NCBI RefSeq assembly: GCF_024756235.1
Contig: NZ_JANUGY010000002.1
Span: forward strand, 372,001 to 436,000
Source of the DNA: Massilia kyonggiensis
GTDB lineage: Bacteria > Pseudomonadota > Gammaproteobacteria > Burkholderiales > Burkholderiaceae_D
Length of the DNA stretch: 64,000 nucleotides
Direction: 5' to 3'
Shown here: piece by piece, positions 43,694 through 51,523 of the stretch
Layout: every line of letters begins with the position of its first letter
Numbering within the stretch: position 1 is the stretch's first letter
Position numbers and translations under genes: made by a program
Notes under the pieces: generated by a model
Databases searched by the model: none
Seen by the model: the letters and a program-made list of their open reading frames with translations, nothing else
What the model was told of the DNA's origin: nothing

Positions 43694-45079
43694 TCAGCCC
43701 GCCAGCACGGCCGCGGCCGGGGAGGGGGCAGTCGTCCCCTCCATGATCAGGATCTTCCCGGCGGCCTGGCCGGCGGGTGCGGCGTCCGGCCGGGTGAAGG
43801 AACGTACCGGCCCGATCATCGTACCGTTCGCATTGCCCTTTGCGTCCGTGCGCACGGTGCCGACCGGCTGGCCGCCCAGGTACACGCCATACTGCGTCGC
43901 CGGCTTGAGCTTGAAGACGTTCACCTCGAGCGCATCGACGACGCCCAGCTGGCGCGCGACGACGAAGCCCCGCGCCACGGCGCCGTCGCGCGCGGCCAGC
44001 GGGATGTTGACGGCATCCTGGTTGATCCTCGGGCTCAGGTTGTCCGCGCTGCCCGGCGCCGCCACGTGCGACAGGTACACGAGGGCCTGCGGCGCCTGCC
44101 CGCCGGGCATGTGCGCGACGACCTTGTTGACGGCAGGGTCGATCACGTCGACGCCGTCGCCGTTCTCCAGGCCCACGTAGACGCGGCTGCTGTCGTCCGC
44201 CGTCCAGATCCCGTGCGGCAGCGCGCCCGTCGGGATCGTGGCGACGAGCGTCGCGTCCTTGTCCGTCGTGTAGACCTTCACGACGTTCTCGCCGCCCACC
44301 GTCACGTAGGCGAACGTCTTGCCGCCCGTGCGCGCGAACGCGAGGTGGTTCGTGATGAAACCGGTGTCGATCACGCCCGTCACCTGGAACGTGTGCGTGT
44401 CGACGCGCGTGACCTTGCCGACGTCCTTGTGCGTCATCCACATCTCGCGGTAATCCGGCGTGAACTGCAGGAACGGCGAGAACGGGCTGGCGACGGGTAT
44501 CCGTTTGATCACCTTGTGCGCCTTCACGTCGATGACGTCGACCTCGGGCGTGAAGCTGGAGACGGCGAAGGCCAGCTTCCCGTCGGGCAGGAACTGCACC
44601 ATGCCGGGTCCGACGGCCGTCGGGATGCGGCGCGTCTCCCTGAACGTGTGCGGGTCGATCACGGAAATATAATCCTCGCCGCGCACGACGACCCACACTT
44701 CCTTGCCGTCGGCCGTGAAAAAGCCTTCGTGGGGCGAGCGGCCGACATAGGTCTTGCCCTTGACCTTGTTCGTCGCGGTGTCGATGAACGTCACGGAGTT
44801 CGACCCGTTCGAGATCGCGATCAGCGTCTTGTGGTCGGGCGAGAAGCCGAGGCCGTGCACGTTGATCTCGCCGCGGTACAGCGGCGACAGCACGTCCGGG
44901 CGCTGGTTGCCCAGCACGATCTGGCCCAGCAGGCGGTTGCCGGCCGGGTCGAAGACCGAGACGGTGTTCGTGTTCTGGTCGGCCGTGTACACGCGGTCCG
45001 ACACCGCCGGACGGGCCATGGCAGCTTGCGCGGCGGCGAGAGCGCCCGCGGCAATGGCGAGCCGTTTAATGGTGTTCAT
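43694..45079 (-). CDS. YncE-like secreted beta-propeller protein
   Basis: 461 residues, secreted (leader to AAMA-RP). Seven-bladed YVTN-type propeller with units such as RVYTADQNTNTVSVFDPAGN, LIAISNGSNSVTFIDTATNKV, VDVIDVKAHKVIKRIPV and VYVGLENGDGVDVIDPAVNKVV. The last ~100 residues form a separate beta domain (KPATQYGVYLGGQPVGTV). Periplasmic YncE-type proteins bind DNA or nothing known; no active site is visible. It overlaps the upstream DUF305 gene by 14 bases and belongs to a CzcE-DUF305-propeller operon divergent from a metal-sensing two-component system, suggesting metal stress. Confidence 0.85.
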   Translation of the reverse strand: MNTIKRLAIAAGALAAAQAAMARPAVSDRVYTADQNTNTVSVFDPAGNRLLGQIVLGNQRPDVLSPLYRGEINVHGLGFSPDHKTLIAISNGSNSVTFIDTATNKVKGKTYVGRSPHEGFFTADGKEVWVVVRGEDYISVIDPHTFRETRRIPTAVGPGMVQFLPDGKLAFAVSSFTPEVDVIDVKAHKVIKRIPVASPFSPFLQFTPDYREMWMTHKDVGKVTRVDTHTFQVTGVIDTGFITNHLAFARTGGKTFAYVTVGGENVVKVYTTDKDATLVATIPTGALPHGIWTADDSSRVYVGLENGDGVDVIDPAVNKVVAHMPGGQAPQALVYLSHVAAPGSADNLSPRINQDAVNIPLAARDGAVARGFVVARQLGVVDALEVNVFKLKPATQYGVYLGGQPVGTVRTDAKGNANGTMIGPVRSFTRPDAAPAGQAAGKILIMEGTTAPSPAAAVLAG

Positions 45080-45455
45080 GCTGACTCCTTGTTTGCGAGG
45101 GATGGCGTTTCAGCCAGGCCCGCATCACGTTGATTTCGTTCTGCTGCTCGGCGATGATGCCGAGCGCCAGGTTGCGCAATTCCGGATCCTGCGTGTTCAG
45201 CAGGACCGCCTTCGCCATGTCGATCGCGCCCTGGTGGTGCGGCATCATCATCGTGACGAAGTCGTGGCCCGGCTCGCCGTTCATCGGCGCGGCGGCCATG
45301 TCGCGGTCCATGATCGCCATCGCATCGTTCATCAGCGCGGCGAACGGCTTGTCGCTGGAGGCGACGAACGATGCGGGTGCCGGCGATCCGTGCATGTGCT
45401 GGGCGCCGGCGGTGGCCGCGGCGCACAGGGCCAGCGTGGCTGCGAGGGTTTTCAT
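45066..45455 (-). CDS. DUF305 periplasmic protein (CopM-like)
   Basis: 129 residues with a signal peptide (LALCAAATAGA-QH). DUF305 four-helix ferritin-like fold: the hallmark MMMPHHQGAIDMAKAVLLN and a downstream LGIIAEQQNEINVM. The Met- and His-rich motif and the C-terminal HEHH suit copper or other soft-metal binding, as shown for cyanobacterial CopM. Lies four bases after the CzcE gene and overlaps the YncE-like gene, so the three are one transcript. Confidence 0.88.
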   Translation of the reverse strand: MKTLAATLALCAAATAGAQHMHGSPAPASFVASSDKPFAALMNDAMAIMDRDMAAAPMNGEPGHDFVTMMMPHHQGAIDMAKAVLLNTQDPELRNLALGIIAEQQNEINVMRAWLKRHPSQTRSQHEHH

Positions 45456-45459
45456 GGCA

Positions 45460-45786
45460 TCAGTCCTGGTACAGTGGATTCGGGGCGATGTAGACCCGCA
45501 CGTCCGGCACGCTGACGCCCTTTGGCGCGATGGCCGACAGCGGGATGGAATCCGTGCTGGGCCACGCGTCGAAGACGTAGGTGAAGTGCTGGCCGCCCAC
45601 CGTGAAGCGCACCGTCTGGCCGTTGGTGACGTTGACCCAGCGGGTCGAGGCGTCGACGGCGACGTCGCGGTCCGCCGTGTCGCTCATGACGACGCGGCCG
45701 GCATCCATCGGGCGCGGCATGGCGCCGGCCGTGCCGGCGGCGAGGGCGAGGATGGACAGGGCTAGGGTGCGGGTCAGCTTGGTCAT
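45460..45786 (-). CDS. CzcE-family periplasmic protein (copy 2)
   Basis: 108 residues. Signal peptide ends near GTAGA-MP; then VDASTRWVNVTNGQTVRFTVGGQHFTYVF and VRVYIAPNPLYQD, aligned with copy 1 at 5120-5446. Probable periplasmic copper/metal-binding protein. First gene of the minus-strand operon, with GGAGAACCGC before its ATG, and divergent from the response-regulator gene across 151 bases that contain ATGACA/TGTCAT elements. Confidence 0.82.
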   Translation of the reverse strand: MTKLTRTLALSILALAAGTAGAMPRPMDAGRVVMSDTADRDVAVDASTRWVNVTNGQTVRFTVGGQHFTYVFDAWPSTDSIPLSAIAPKGVSVPDVRVYIAPNPLYQD

Positions 45787-45855
45787 GCGGTTCTCCTTCG
45801 TGGTTGGGATGGACGCATTGTGCAAAAGCGCCGCTGACGCGAGGGTGACCCGGAC

Positions 45856-45895
45856 ATGACAATTGGATGACAGCCGGATGGCGCACCTGTCATCC
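45856..45895. promoter_or_regulatory. Heavy-metal response-regulator box (ATGACA repeats)
   Basis: ATGACA occurs at 45856-45861 and 45867-45872, eleven bases apart (one helical turn), and GGATGACAG (45865-45873) faces CTGTCATCC (45887-45895) across 13 bases. ATGACA..TGTCAT elements are typical of CusR/CopR-type boxes. Location between the CzcE operon and the two-component genes fits binding by the adjacent regulator. Confidence 0.6.
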
Positions 45896-45937
45896 AGCGG
45901 CGCCGCGAATTGCGGCACAATGTCCGCAGGAGGAACC

Positions 45938-46609
45938 ATGCGCATTCTGATCGTCGAAGACGAGCCCAAGACGGGCGATTACCTGCACAAGGGCTTGCGC
46001 GAGTCCGGCTTCAACGCCGACCTCGCGCGCACCGGACCGGACGGCCTGCACATGGCGCTGGAGCACGACTACGACCTCGTCGTGCTCGACGTGATGCTGC
46101 CGGCGATGGACGGCTGGACGGTGCTGTCCAAACTGCGCGAGCACAAGGAGACGCCCGTGCTGTACCTGACGGCGCGCGACGACGTCGCCGACCGCGTGCG
46201 CGGCCTGGAGCTCGGCGCGGACGACTACCTGGTGAAACCGTTCGCGTTCGCCGAACTGCTCGCGCGCGTGCGCACGCTGCTGCGGCGCGTGCCCACGCGC
46301 GAGCCCGAGATCCTGGCCATCGCCGACCTCGAGATCGACCTGCGCCGCCACCGCGTGACGCGCTCCGGCAAGCGCATCGACCTCACGCCGAAGGAACATG
46401 CGCTGCTCGTGCTGCTGGCGCGGCGCCAGGGCGAAGTGCTGTCACGCTCGCTGATCTCGTCGCAGGTGTGGGACATGAACTTCGATTCGGACACGAACGT
46501 CGTCGACGTCGCCATCCGGCGCCTGCGCACGAAGGTCGACGATCCGTATCCCGTCAAGCTGATCCACACGGTGCGCGGCATGGGTTACCTGATGGAAGAG
46601 CGCGAGTGA
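45938..46609 (+). CDS. Heavy-metal response regulator, OmpR/CusR type
   Basis: 223 residues. Receiver domain with Asp51 as phosphorylation site ([14 protein letters not shown]) and Lys in DYLVKPF; C-terminal winged helix ([40 protein letters not shown]). The [16 protein letters not shown] start is characteristic of the CusR/CzcR/IrlR group. GCAGGAGG precedes the ATG. Its stop overlaps the sensor kinase GTG (GTGA). It probably activates the divergent CzcE-DUF305-propeller operon in response to copper or a related metal. Confidence 0.93.
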   Translation: MRILIVEDEPKTGDYLHKGLRESGFNADLARTGPDGLHMALEHDYDLVVLDVMLPAMDGWTVLSKLREHKETPVLYLTARDDVADRVRGLELGADDYLVKPFAFAELLARVRTLLRRVPTREPEILAIADLEIDLRRHRVTRSGKRIDLTPKEHALLVLLARRQGEVLSRSLISSQVWDMNFDSDTNVVDVAIRRLRTKVDDPYPVKLIHTVRGMGYLMEERE

Positions 46610-47937
46610 CGGCGCGCCCGATGTCCATCGCGCTGCGTCTCGGCCTGCTGTTCGCCGCGATCGCCGCCGCCGTGTTCGTCGCGGTGGGCGCCTATCTGTA
46701 CCAGACGCTGGCGCACCAGATGGGCCGGCGCGACGACGCGGATCTGCTCAACAAGGCCCAGCTGGCGCGCCAGTTGCTGGGCGCGTTGCCGACGCGCGAC
46801 CCCACGGTGCTGGCGCGCGCCATCGGCCAGGACGGCGTCACCGTGCAGGTGAGCGCGGCGGACGGCAGCGTGCCGGCCGTGCCGCTGGGGCGCGATCCCG
46901 GCCTCGCGGACATCGCCGCGCGCGACGATGCGCGGGGCTCCCGGCGTATCGTCACCGTGCTGGCCGGCGATGCCGCGGCGCCGCTGCAGGTGACGCTCGT
47001 ACGCACGCGCTCCGACCGTCTCGCGATCCTGCGCCGCTACGCGTTCGACCTGCTGGGCGCCCTCGTGGCGGGCACGCTCGTCGCTGCCGCCCTCGGGTTC
47101 GCGGCCGTGAAGCGGGGCCTGCGTCCGCTGTACGGCGTGATCGCCCGCGCCGACGCCATCCACGCCCAGCGCCTGGCCGTGCGCATGCCCGCCGCCGAGC
47201 TGCCGGCCGAACTCCGCGCGCTGGCCGTCGCGTTCAATGCGATGCTCGACCGGCTGGAAGAGGGCGTGCAGCGGCTGTCCGGCTTCGCCGCCGACCTCGC
47301 GCACGACCTGCGCACGCCCGTCAACGCCCTCATGATGCAGACCCAGGTCGCGCTCGCGCGCGAGCGCACGGCGGACGAGTACGAGGCCCTGCTGGCGTCG
47401 AACCTGGAGGAATACGAGCGGCTGGCGCGCATGATCGAGAACACGCTGTTCCTGGCGCGCGCCGACAACGCCCAGCTGGCGCTGGCGGGCACGGCGCTCG
47501 ACGTGCGCGCGGAACTGGATCACATCCGCGAGTATTTCGAGATGCTGGCCGAGGACAAGGGCATCGCATTCGGCCTCGACGACGTGGGAGCCCTGCAGGT
47601 GCACGCGGACCCCGTGCTGCTGCGGCGCGCCGTCAACAACCTCGTGTCGAACGCGATCGCGCACACGCCGCCGGGCGGCGTCGTCAGCCTGGGTGCGGCG
47701 AGCGACGGCGGCTGGGTCACGCTGACGGTGCGGAACAGCGGCGACGGCATCGCGCCGGAACACCTCGAACGCGTGTTCGAACGCTATTACCGGGCCGACG
47801 CGGCGCGCGGCGCCGGCAGCTCCGTCGGCCTCGGCCTGTCGATCGTGCGGGCCATCATGCGCCTGCATGGCGGCACGGCGGAGGTGGACAGCGTGCCGGG
47901 CGGGCGCACCGTGTTCAGCCTGCGGTTTCCGCCCTGA
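46606..47937 (+). CDS. Heavy-metal sensor histidine kinase, CusS/CzcS type
   Basis: 443 residues from GTG 46606 (438 from ATG 46621). TM1 ([21 protein letters not shown]), a short periplasmic sensor (~110 residues), TM2 ([18 protein letters not shown]), HAMP, then an H-box [16 protein letters not shown] with the phospho-accepting His, N-box ([15 protein letters not shown]) and G-boxes. Heavy-metal kinase family by layout. The periplasmic loop lacks a His/Met cluster, so the metal cannot be named. Coupled to the response regulator by stop/start overlap. Convergent with the TonB receptor. Confidence 0.92.
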   Translation: MTARPMSIALRLGLLFAAIAAAVFVAVGAYLYQTLAHQMGRRDDADLLNKAQLARQLLGALPTRDPTVLARAIGQDGVTVQVSAADGSVPAVPLGRDPGLADIAARDDARGSRRIVTVLAGDAAAPLQVTLVRTRSDRLAILRRYAFDLLGALVAGTLVAAALGFAAVKRGLRPLYGVIARADAIHAQRLAVRMPAAELPAELRALAVAFNAMLDRLEEGVQRLSGFAADLAHDLRTPVNALMMQTQVALARERTADEYEALLASNLEEYERLARMIENTLFLARADNAQLALAGTALDVRAELDHIREYFEMLAEDKGIAFGLDDVGALQVHADPVLLRRAVNNLVSNAIAHTPPGGVVSLGAASDGGWVTLTVRNSGDGIAPEHLERVFERYYRADAARGAGSSVGLGLSIVRAIMRLHGGTAEVDSVPGGRTVFSLRFPP

Positions 47938-47949
47938 CGCCGACCGGCG

Positions 47950-49866
47950 TCAGGGCGTCCACACGACCCGCACGGCGAGCGCGCGCTCGTACTCGCTGCG
48001 CGTGGCCGGCGAACCGAATTCCGCGTGATGCGGATCGAACAGGTTTTGGCCGATGACCGACAGTTCGAGGCCGCGGCGGATGCGCCAGCCCCAGCGCGCG
48101 TCGACGGCCGTGTACGCGGGCACGGCGGGGCGCGGCAGCGCGCCCACGTGCCGCAGCGTGACGTCGAATTCCTGGCCGGCGCCGATGTCGTACGAGGAGC
48201 GCACTTGCCAGTAATGCGTCGGGTCGCTCGTGAACAGGCCCGTCGTCCCCGACAGGTCGCGGCTGCCGGGCTGCAAGGTCGTGCCGACGCGCTGCACGAC
48301 GCCGCCGCCGGACAATCGCCATGCATCCGCCACCTGCCACGTGGCCCACGCCTCGATGCCGCGCGTGAGGCCGTCGGCCAGGTTCTCGAACACGGAGCCG
48401 GGGCCGGCCGGATTCGGCTCCAGCGTGCGCAGCCGGTCGTAGCGGCTGAAGAACACAGTCGTCGAATACGACAGGGTAGCCGTCGGCCGGGCGCGGTAAC
48501 CGAGCTCGAACACCTTGGCCGTCTCGGCGTCGAACCCGGGACCGCCCGCCACGGCATACTGCGGCACCCCGTTCACGACGCGCGGATTGATCGGGCTGTA
48601 CAAATCGCGGTCGATGCGCGACGGTGCCCGCACGGCGCGCGACAGCGACGTCCACACGAGGCTTGCCGGGCGCGGGTTCCACGCGAGGCGCAGGGTCGGC
48701 AGCACTTCGACGCCCGTGTAATTGTTGTCCTCGATTTTCAGCCCGGCCGTCAGGCGCAGATTGTCGCGCAGCGCGATCTCGTCCTGGGCGAACAGGTTCG
48801 CCCAGCGCAGGTTCAGCGTCCCGGGCAGGAAGCCGAACGCGGGGCCGTTCTCCACGCGGTCGTGACCCAGGCGGTAGCCGCCGCCCCACACGACGTGGTG
48901 GCTGCCGCCGACGTGCACGGCGTGCTGCAGCTGCAGGTCGAACGTGTCGAGACGTTCGTGGAAGGCGTTCGGCTGGTCGCGCTCCGTGTGGTCCCAGTAC
49001 AGCTGGACGGTGGCCGACGAGCCGTCCGCGAACGTGCGCGCAACGCGCCCCAGCAGGTTGGCGCCGGCGACCTTGATGTTCGGCGTGCCGGCCTGGCGCA
49101 GGCGGGCGTCGTAGACGTCGCCCTGGACCGTGACCCCATTGCTCCAGTCGGTACGGAACCCGGCCTGGTCGCGGTGCCAGCCCGTCTGCGAAGTGGCGCC
49201 CGATGCCGTGTGGGTATCGTCGTTCTCGGCGTGCTTCGCGTACGCGCGGTAGTGGCCGTCGCCACCCAGCCGGCCGCCGTAGCGCACGGCGCCGTCGCGC
49301 ACATCCTTGCCGAGGGTCGTCGCCAGCAGCGCGCCCTGCGTGGCGGCGGACGGCTTCGTGATGATGTTGATGACGCCGTTGACGGCGTTCGCGCCCCACA
49401 AGGTCGCGCCGGGGCCGCTGATCACTTCGATGCGCTCGACGTCGTCCAGCACCACGTCCTGCACGTCCCAGAACACGCCGGAAAACAGGGGAGAGTAGAC
49501 GGTGCGGCCGTCGATGAGGACGAGCAGCTTGTTTTCGAACGGGCTGGAATAGCCCCGCGCCGTGACCGCGTAGTTGCGGGCGTCCACGCGCGCCATCTGC
49601 AGGTTGGGCGCGAGCCGCAGCGCTTCCGGCAACGACGCGGCACCCGCGCGGCGGATGTCGTTGCCCGTGATGACGAAGATGGACGCGGCCGCGTCGGACA
49701 GCGATTCCGACCGTTTCGATACGGACGTGACCTGGATGTTGGCCAGTTCTTCGAGGCTCAGTTCCGCGATGTCGTCGTTCTGCGCGGGAACGACGGCGTG
49801 GGCAGCCGGCGCGGCAAGGAAGGCGGCGATGGCCGCCGCGGGGAACAATGTGGAACTGGGCATCAT
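47950..49866 (-). CDS. TonB-dependent outer-membrane receptor
   Basis: About 638 residues: signal peptide (AAIAAFLAAPAAHA), a TonB-box/plug region (SLEELANIQVTSVSKRSE, PNLQMARVDARNYAVTARGY, VFWDVQDVVLDDVERIEVISGPGATLWG, given in part) and a 22-strand barrel ending RVVWTP rather than with an aromatic residue. The plug type resembles vitamin B12/colicin-I-type and copper receptors. Substrate unknown: it lies between a metal-sensing system (convergent) and a fucosidase (divergent). No strong ribosome site; the start could be 49866 or 49878. A TTATCGATAT-type site is in its upstream region. Confidence 0.88.
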   Translation of the reverse strand: MMPSSTLFPAAAIAAFLAAPAAHAVVPAQNDDIAELSLEELANIQVTSVSKRSESLSDAAASIFVITGNDIRRAGAASLPEALRLAPNLQMARVDARNYAVTARGYSSPFENKLLVLIDGRTVYSPLFSGVFWDVQDVVLDDVERIEVISGPGATLWGANAVNGVINIITKPSAATQGALLATTLGKDVRDGAVRYGGRLGGDGHYRAYAKHAENDDTHTASGATSQTGWHRDQAGFRTDWSNGVTVQGDVYDARLRQAGTPNIKVAGANLLGRVARTFADGSSATVQLYWDHTERDQPNAFHERLDTFDLQLQHAVHVGGSHHVVWGGGYRLGHDRVENGPAFGFLPGTLNLRWANLFAQDEIALRDNLRLTAGLKIEDNNYTGVEVLPTLRLAWNPRPASLVWTSLSRAVRAPSRIDRDLYSPINPRVVNGVPQYAVAGGPGFDAETAKVFELGYRARPTATLSYSTTVFFSRYDRLRTLEPNPAGPGSVFENLADGLTRGIEAWATWQVADAWRLSGGGVVQRVGTTLQPGSRDLSGTTGLFTSDPTHYWQVRSSYDIGAGQEFDVTLRHVGALPRPAVPAYTAVDARWGWRIRRGLELSVIGQNLFDPHHAEFGSPATRSEYERALAVRVVWTP

Positions 49867-49916
49867 GACATGACACATTTAGTCGAATTCGCAAGATTGT
49901 ATTGCAGAAATCGGTT

Positions 49917-49930
49917 CGTTATCGATATCA
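49917..49930. promoter_or_regulatory. CGTTATCGATATCA operator-like site
   Basis: Twelve of 14 bases match TGTTATCGATAACA. It sits in the divergent gap between the TonB receptor (51 bases from its start) and the GH29 fucosidase (108 bases upstream of its start), so one regulator could control both. Confidence 0.5.
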
Positions 49931-50037
49931 TCCTGTCGTGCGCCGATTCCGCATTTTTTATGACGGCGATAGATGATTTCATAATTGCGGCGACGGGACA
50001 CAATTCGGACAATCCGAAGAAAACCCATGGAGACACT

Positions 50038-51420
50038 GTGAACGAATTCATCCCAGCGCACGGCCGCCGCCGTCGCGCCCTGGCCGGCCTGTTGCTGGCC
50101 GCCGCCGCATGCGCCCTCCCGGGCGTGGCGCCCGCCCAGACCCCGGCCGCCGACGGCGACGCGGCGGCCGGCGCCCCGGCCGCACGCATCGCCTGGTGGC
50201 GCCAGGCCCGCTTCGGCATGTTCATCCACTGGGGGCTGTACGCCATTCCCGGCCGCGGCGAGTGGGCGCAGTTCATCGAACAGACCCCGGTGAAGGAATA
50301 CGCGAAACTGGCCGACCAGTTCAAGCCGCGCCAGTTCGACCCCGACGGGTGGGCGCAGCTGGCGAAGTCCGCGGGCATGAAATACATGGTGTTCACGTCG
50401 CGCCACCACGACGGCTTTGCGATGTTCGACGACGGCGACAATCCGTTCTCGAGCACGAGGACGGCCGCGCAGCGCGATTTCGTCGCGGACTACGTGAAGG
50501 CCGCGCGCAAGGCCGGCATGGGCGTGGGGCTGTACTACTCGCCGCTGGACTGGCGCTATCCGGGTTACTTCTTCCCCGACCTGTACCGGGACAGCGCGGA
50601 AGACATGCGCGCCCAGTACCACCGCCAGATGGAGAAACTGCTGTCCAACTACGGCAAGCTCGACGTGCTGTGGTTCGACGGCGGCGAGACCGACTGGCTG
50701 AGCTTCGGCGGGGACTGGTCCGCCGCGCAGTGGACGAAGCGGGCGCCCGGCAAGCATTACGCGGGCGGTTTCGACTGGCAGCACGATAAGGTGCACACGA
50801 TGCTGCGCCGGCTGCAGCCGAACGTCGTCATCAACGGCCGCGCGGACATGAAGGAAGACTTCCATTCGCGTGAAGGCGACGGCGCGCTGGGCGACTTCGA
50901 CAACCAGCATCCGTGGGAACTGTGCACGACCATCGCGGGCGCCTGGGGCTACCAGCCGAACATGCAGCCCAAGCCACTGAAACACTACATCCAGCTGCTG
51001 GCGAACGTGGCGGGCCGCGACGGCAACCTGCTGCTGAACGTGGGGCCCGACCCCGACGGCCGCATCGATCCGGCGCAGGCACAGCGGCTGCGCGAGATCG
51101 GCGCGTGGCTGGGCAAGCATGGCGACAGCATCTACGGCACCCGCGGCGGTCCGTTCCTGCCGAGCGGCTGGGGCGCGTCCACGCACCGCGGCAACACGGT
51201 CTACGTCCACGTGCTGAACTGGCCGGGCGACAAGCTCGTGCTGCCGGCAATTCCGGCCCGCGTCGTGCGCGCGTCCGTGCTGGGCGGCGGCGCGGCGAAG
51301 GTCGAGCAATCCGCGCGCGGCATCGAAATCGCCGTGCCGGCCGCCGCGCGCAGCGACATGGACACTGTGGTAGCCCTGCAACTGGACAAGTCCGCCGAAG
51401 GGATCACGCCGGTGCGCTGA
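50038..51420 (+). CDS. GH29 alpha-L-fucosidase
   Basis: 460 residues. Start GTG 50038 with GGAGACACT upstream; leader GRRRRALAGLLLAAAACALPGVAPAQ has a twin-Arg-like run, so Tat or Sec export is possible. Catalytic domain: WWRQARFGMFIHWGLYAIPGRGEW, MVFTSRHHDGFAMFD, and nucleophile Asp214 in LDVLWFDGGETDW. A C-terminal beta-sandwich with no added module follows. It removes terminal alpha-L-fucose, for example from xyloglucan or glycoproteins. The GH2 gene follows 103 bases downstream on the same strand. Confidence 0.92.
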   Translation: MNEFIPAHGRRRRALAGLLLAAAACALPGVAPAQTPAADGDAAAGAPAARIAWWRQARFGMFIHWGLYAIPGRGEWAQFIEQTPVKEYAKLADQFKPRQFDPDGWAQLAKSAGMKYMVFTSRHHDGFAMFDDGDNPFSSTRTAAQRDFVADYVKAARKAGMGVGLYYSPLDWRYPGYFFPDLYRDSAEDMRAQYHRQMEKLLSNYGKLDVLWFDGGETDWLSFGGDWSAAQWTKRAPGKHYAGGFDWQHDKVHTMLRRLQPNVVINGRADMKEDFHSREGDGALGDFDNQHPWELCTTIAGAWGYQPNMQPKPLKHYIQLLANVAGRDGNLLLNVGPDPDGRIDPAQAQRLREIGAWLGKHGDSIYGTRGGPFLPSGWGASTHRGNTVYVHVLNWPGDKLVLPAIPARVVRASVLGGGAAKVEQSARGIEIAVPAAARSDMDTVVALQLDKSAEGITPVR

Positions 51421-51523
51421 AAAAACGTTCGCCGGTCCGGTGGATTTCATCATTGCGCCGGCACGGGGCGCGTCTTCACAATGACGCACCGTGCATGATG
51501 ATGACCCCCAACCTGGAGCAACG

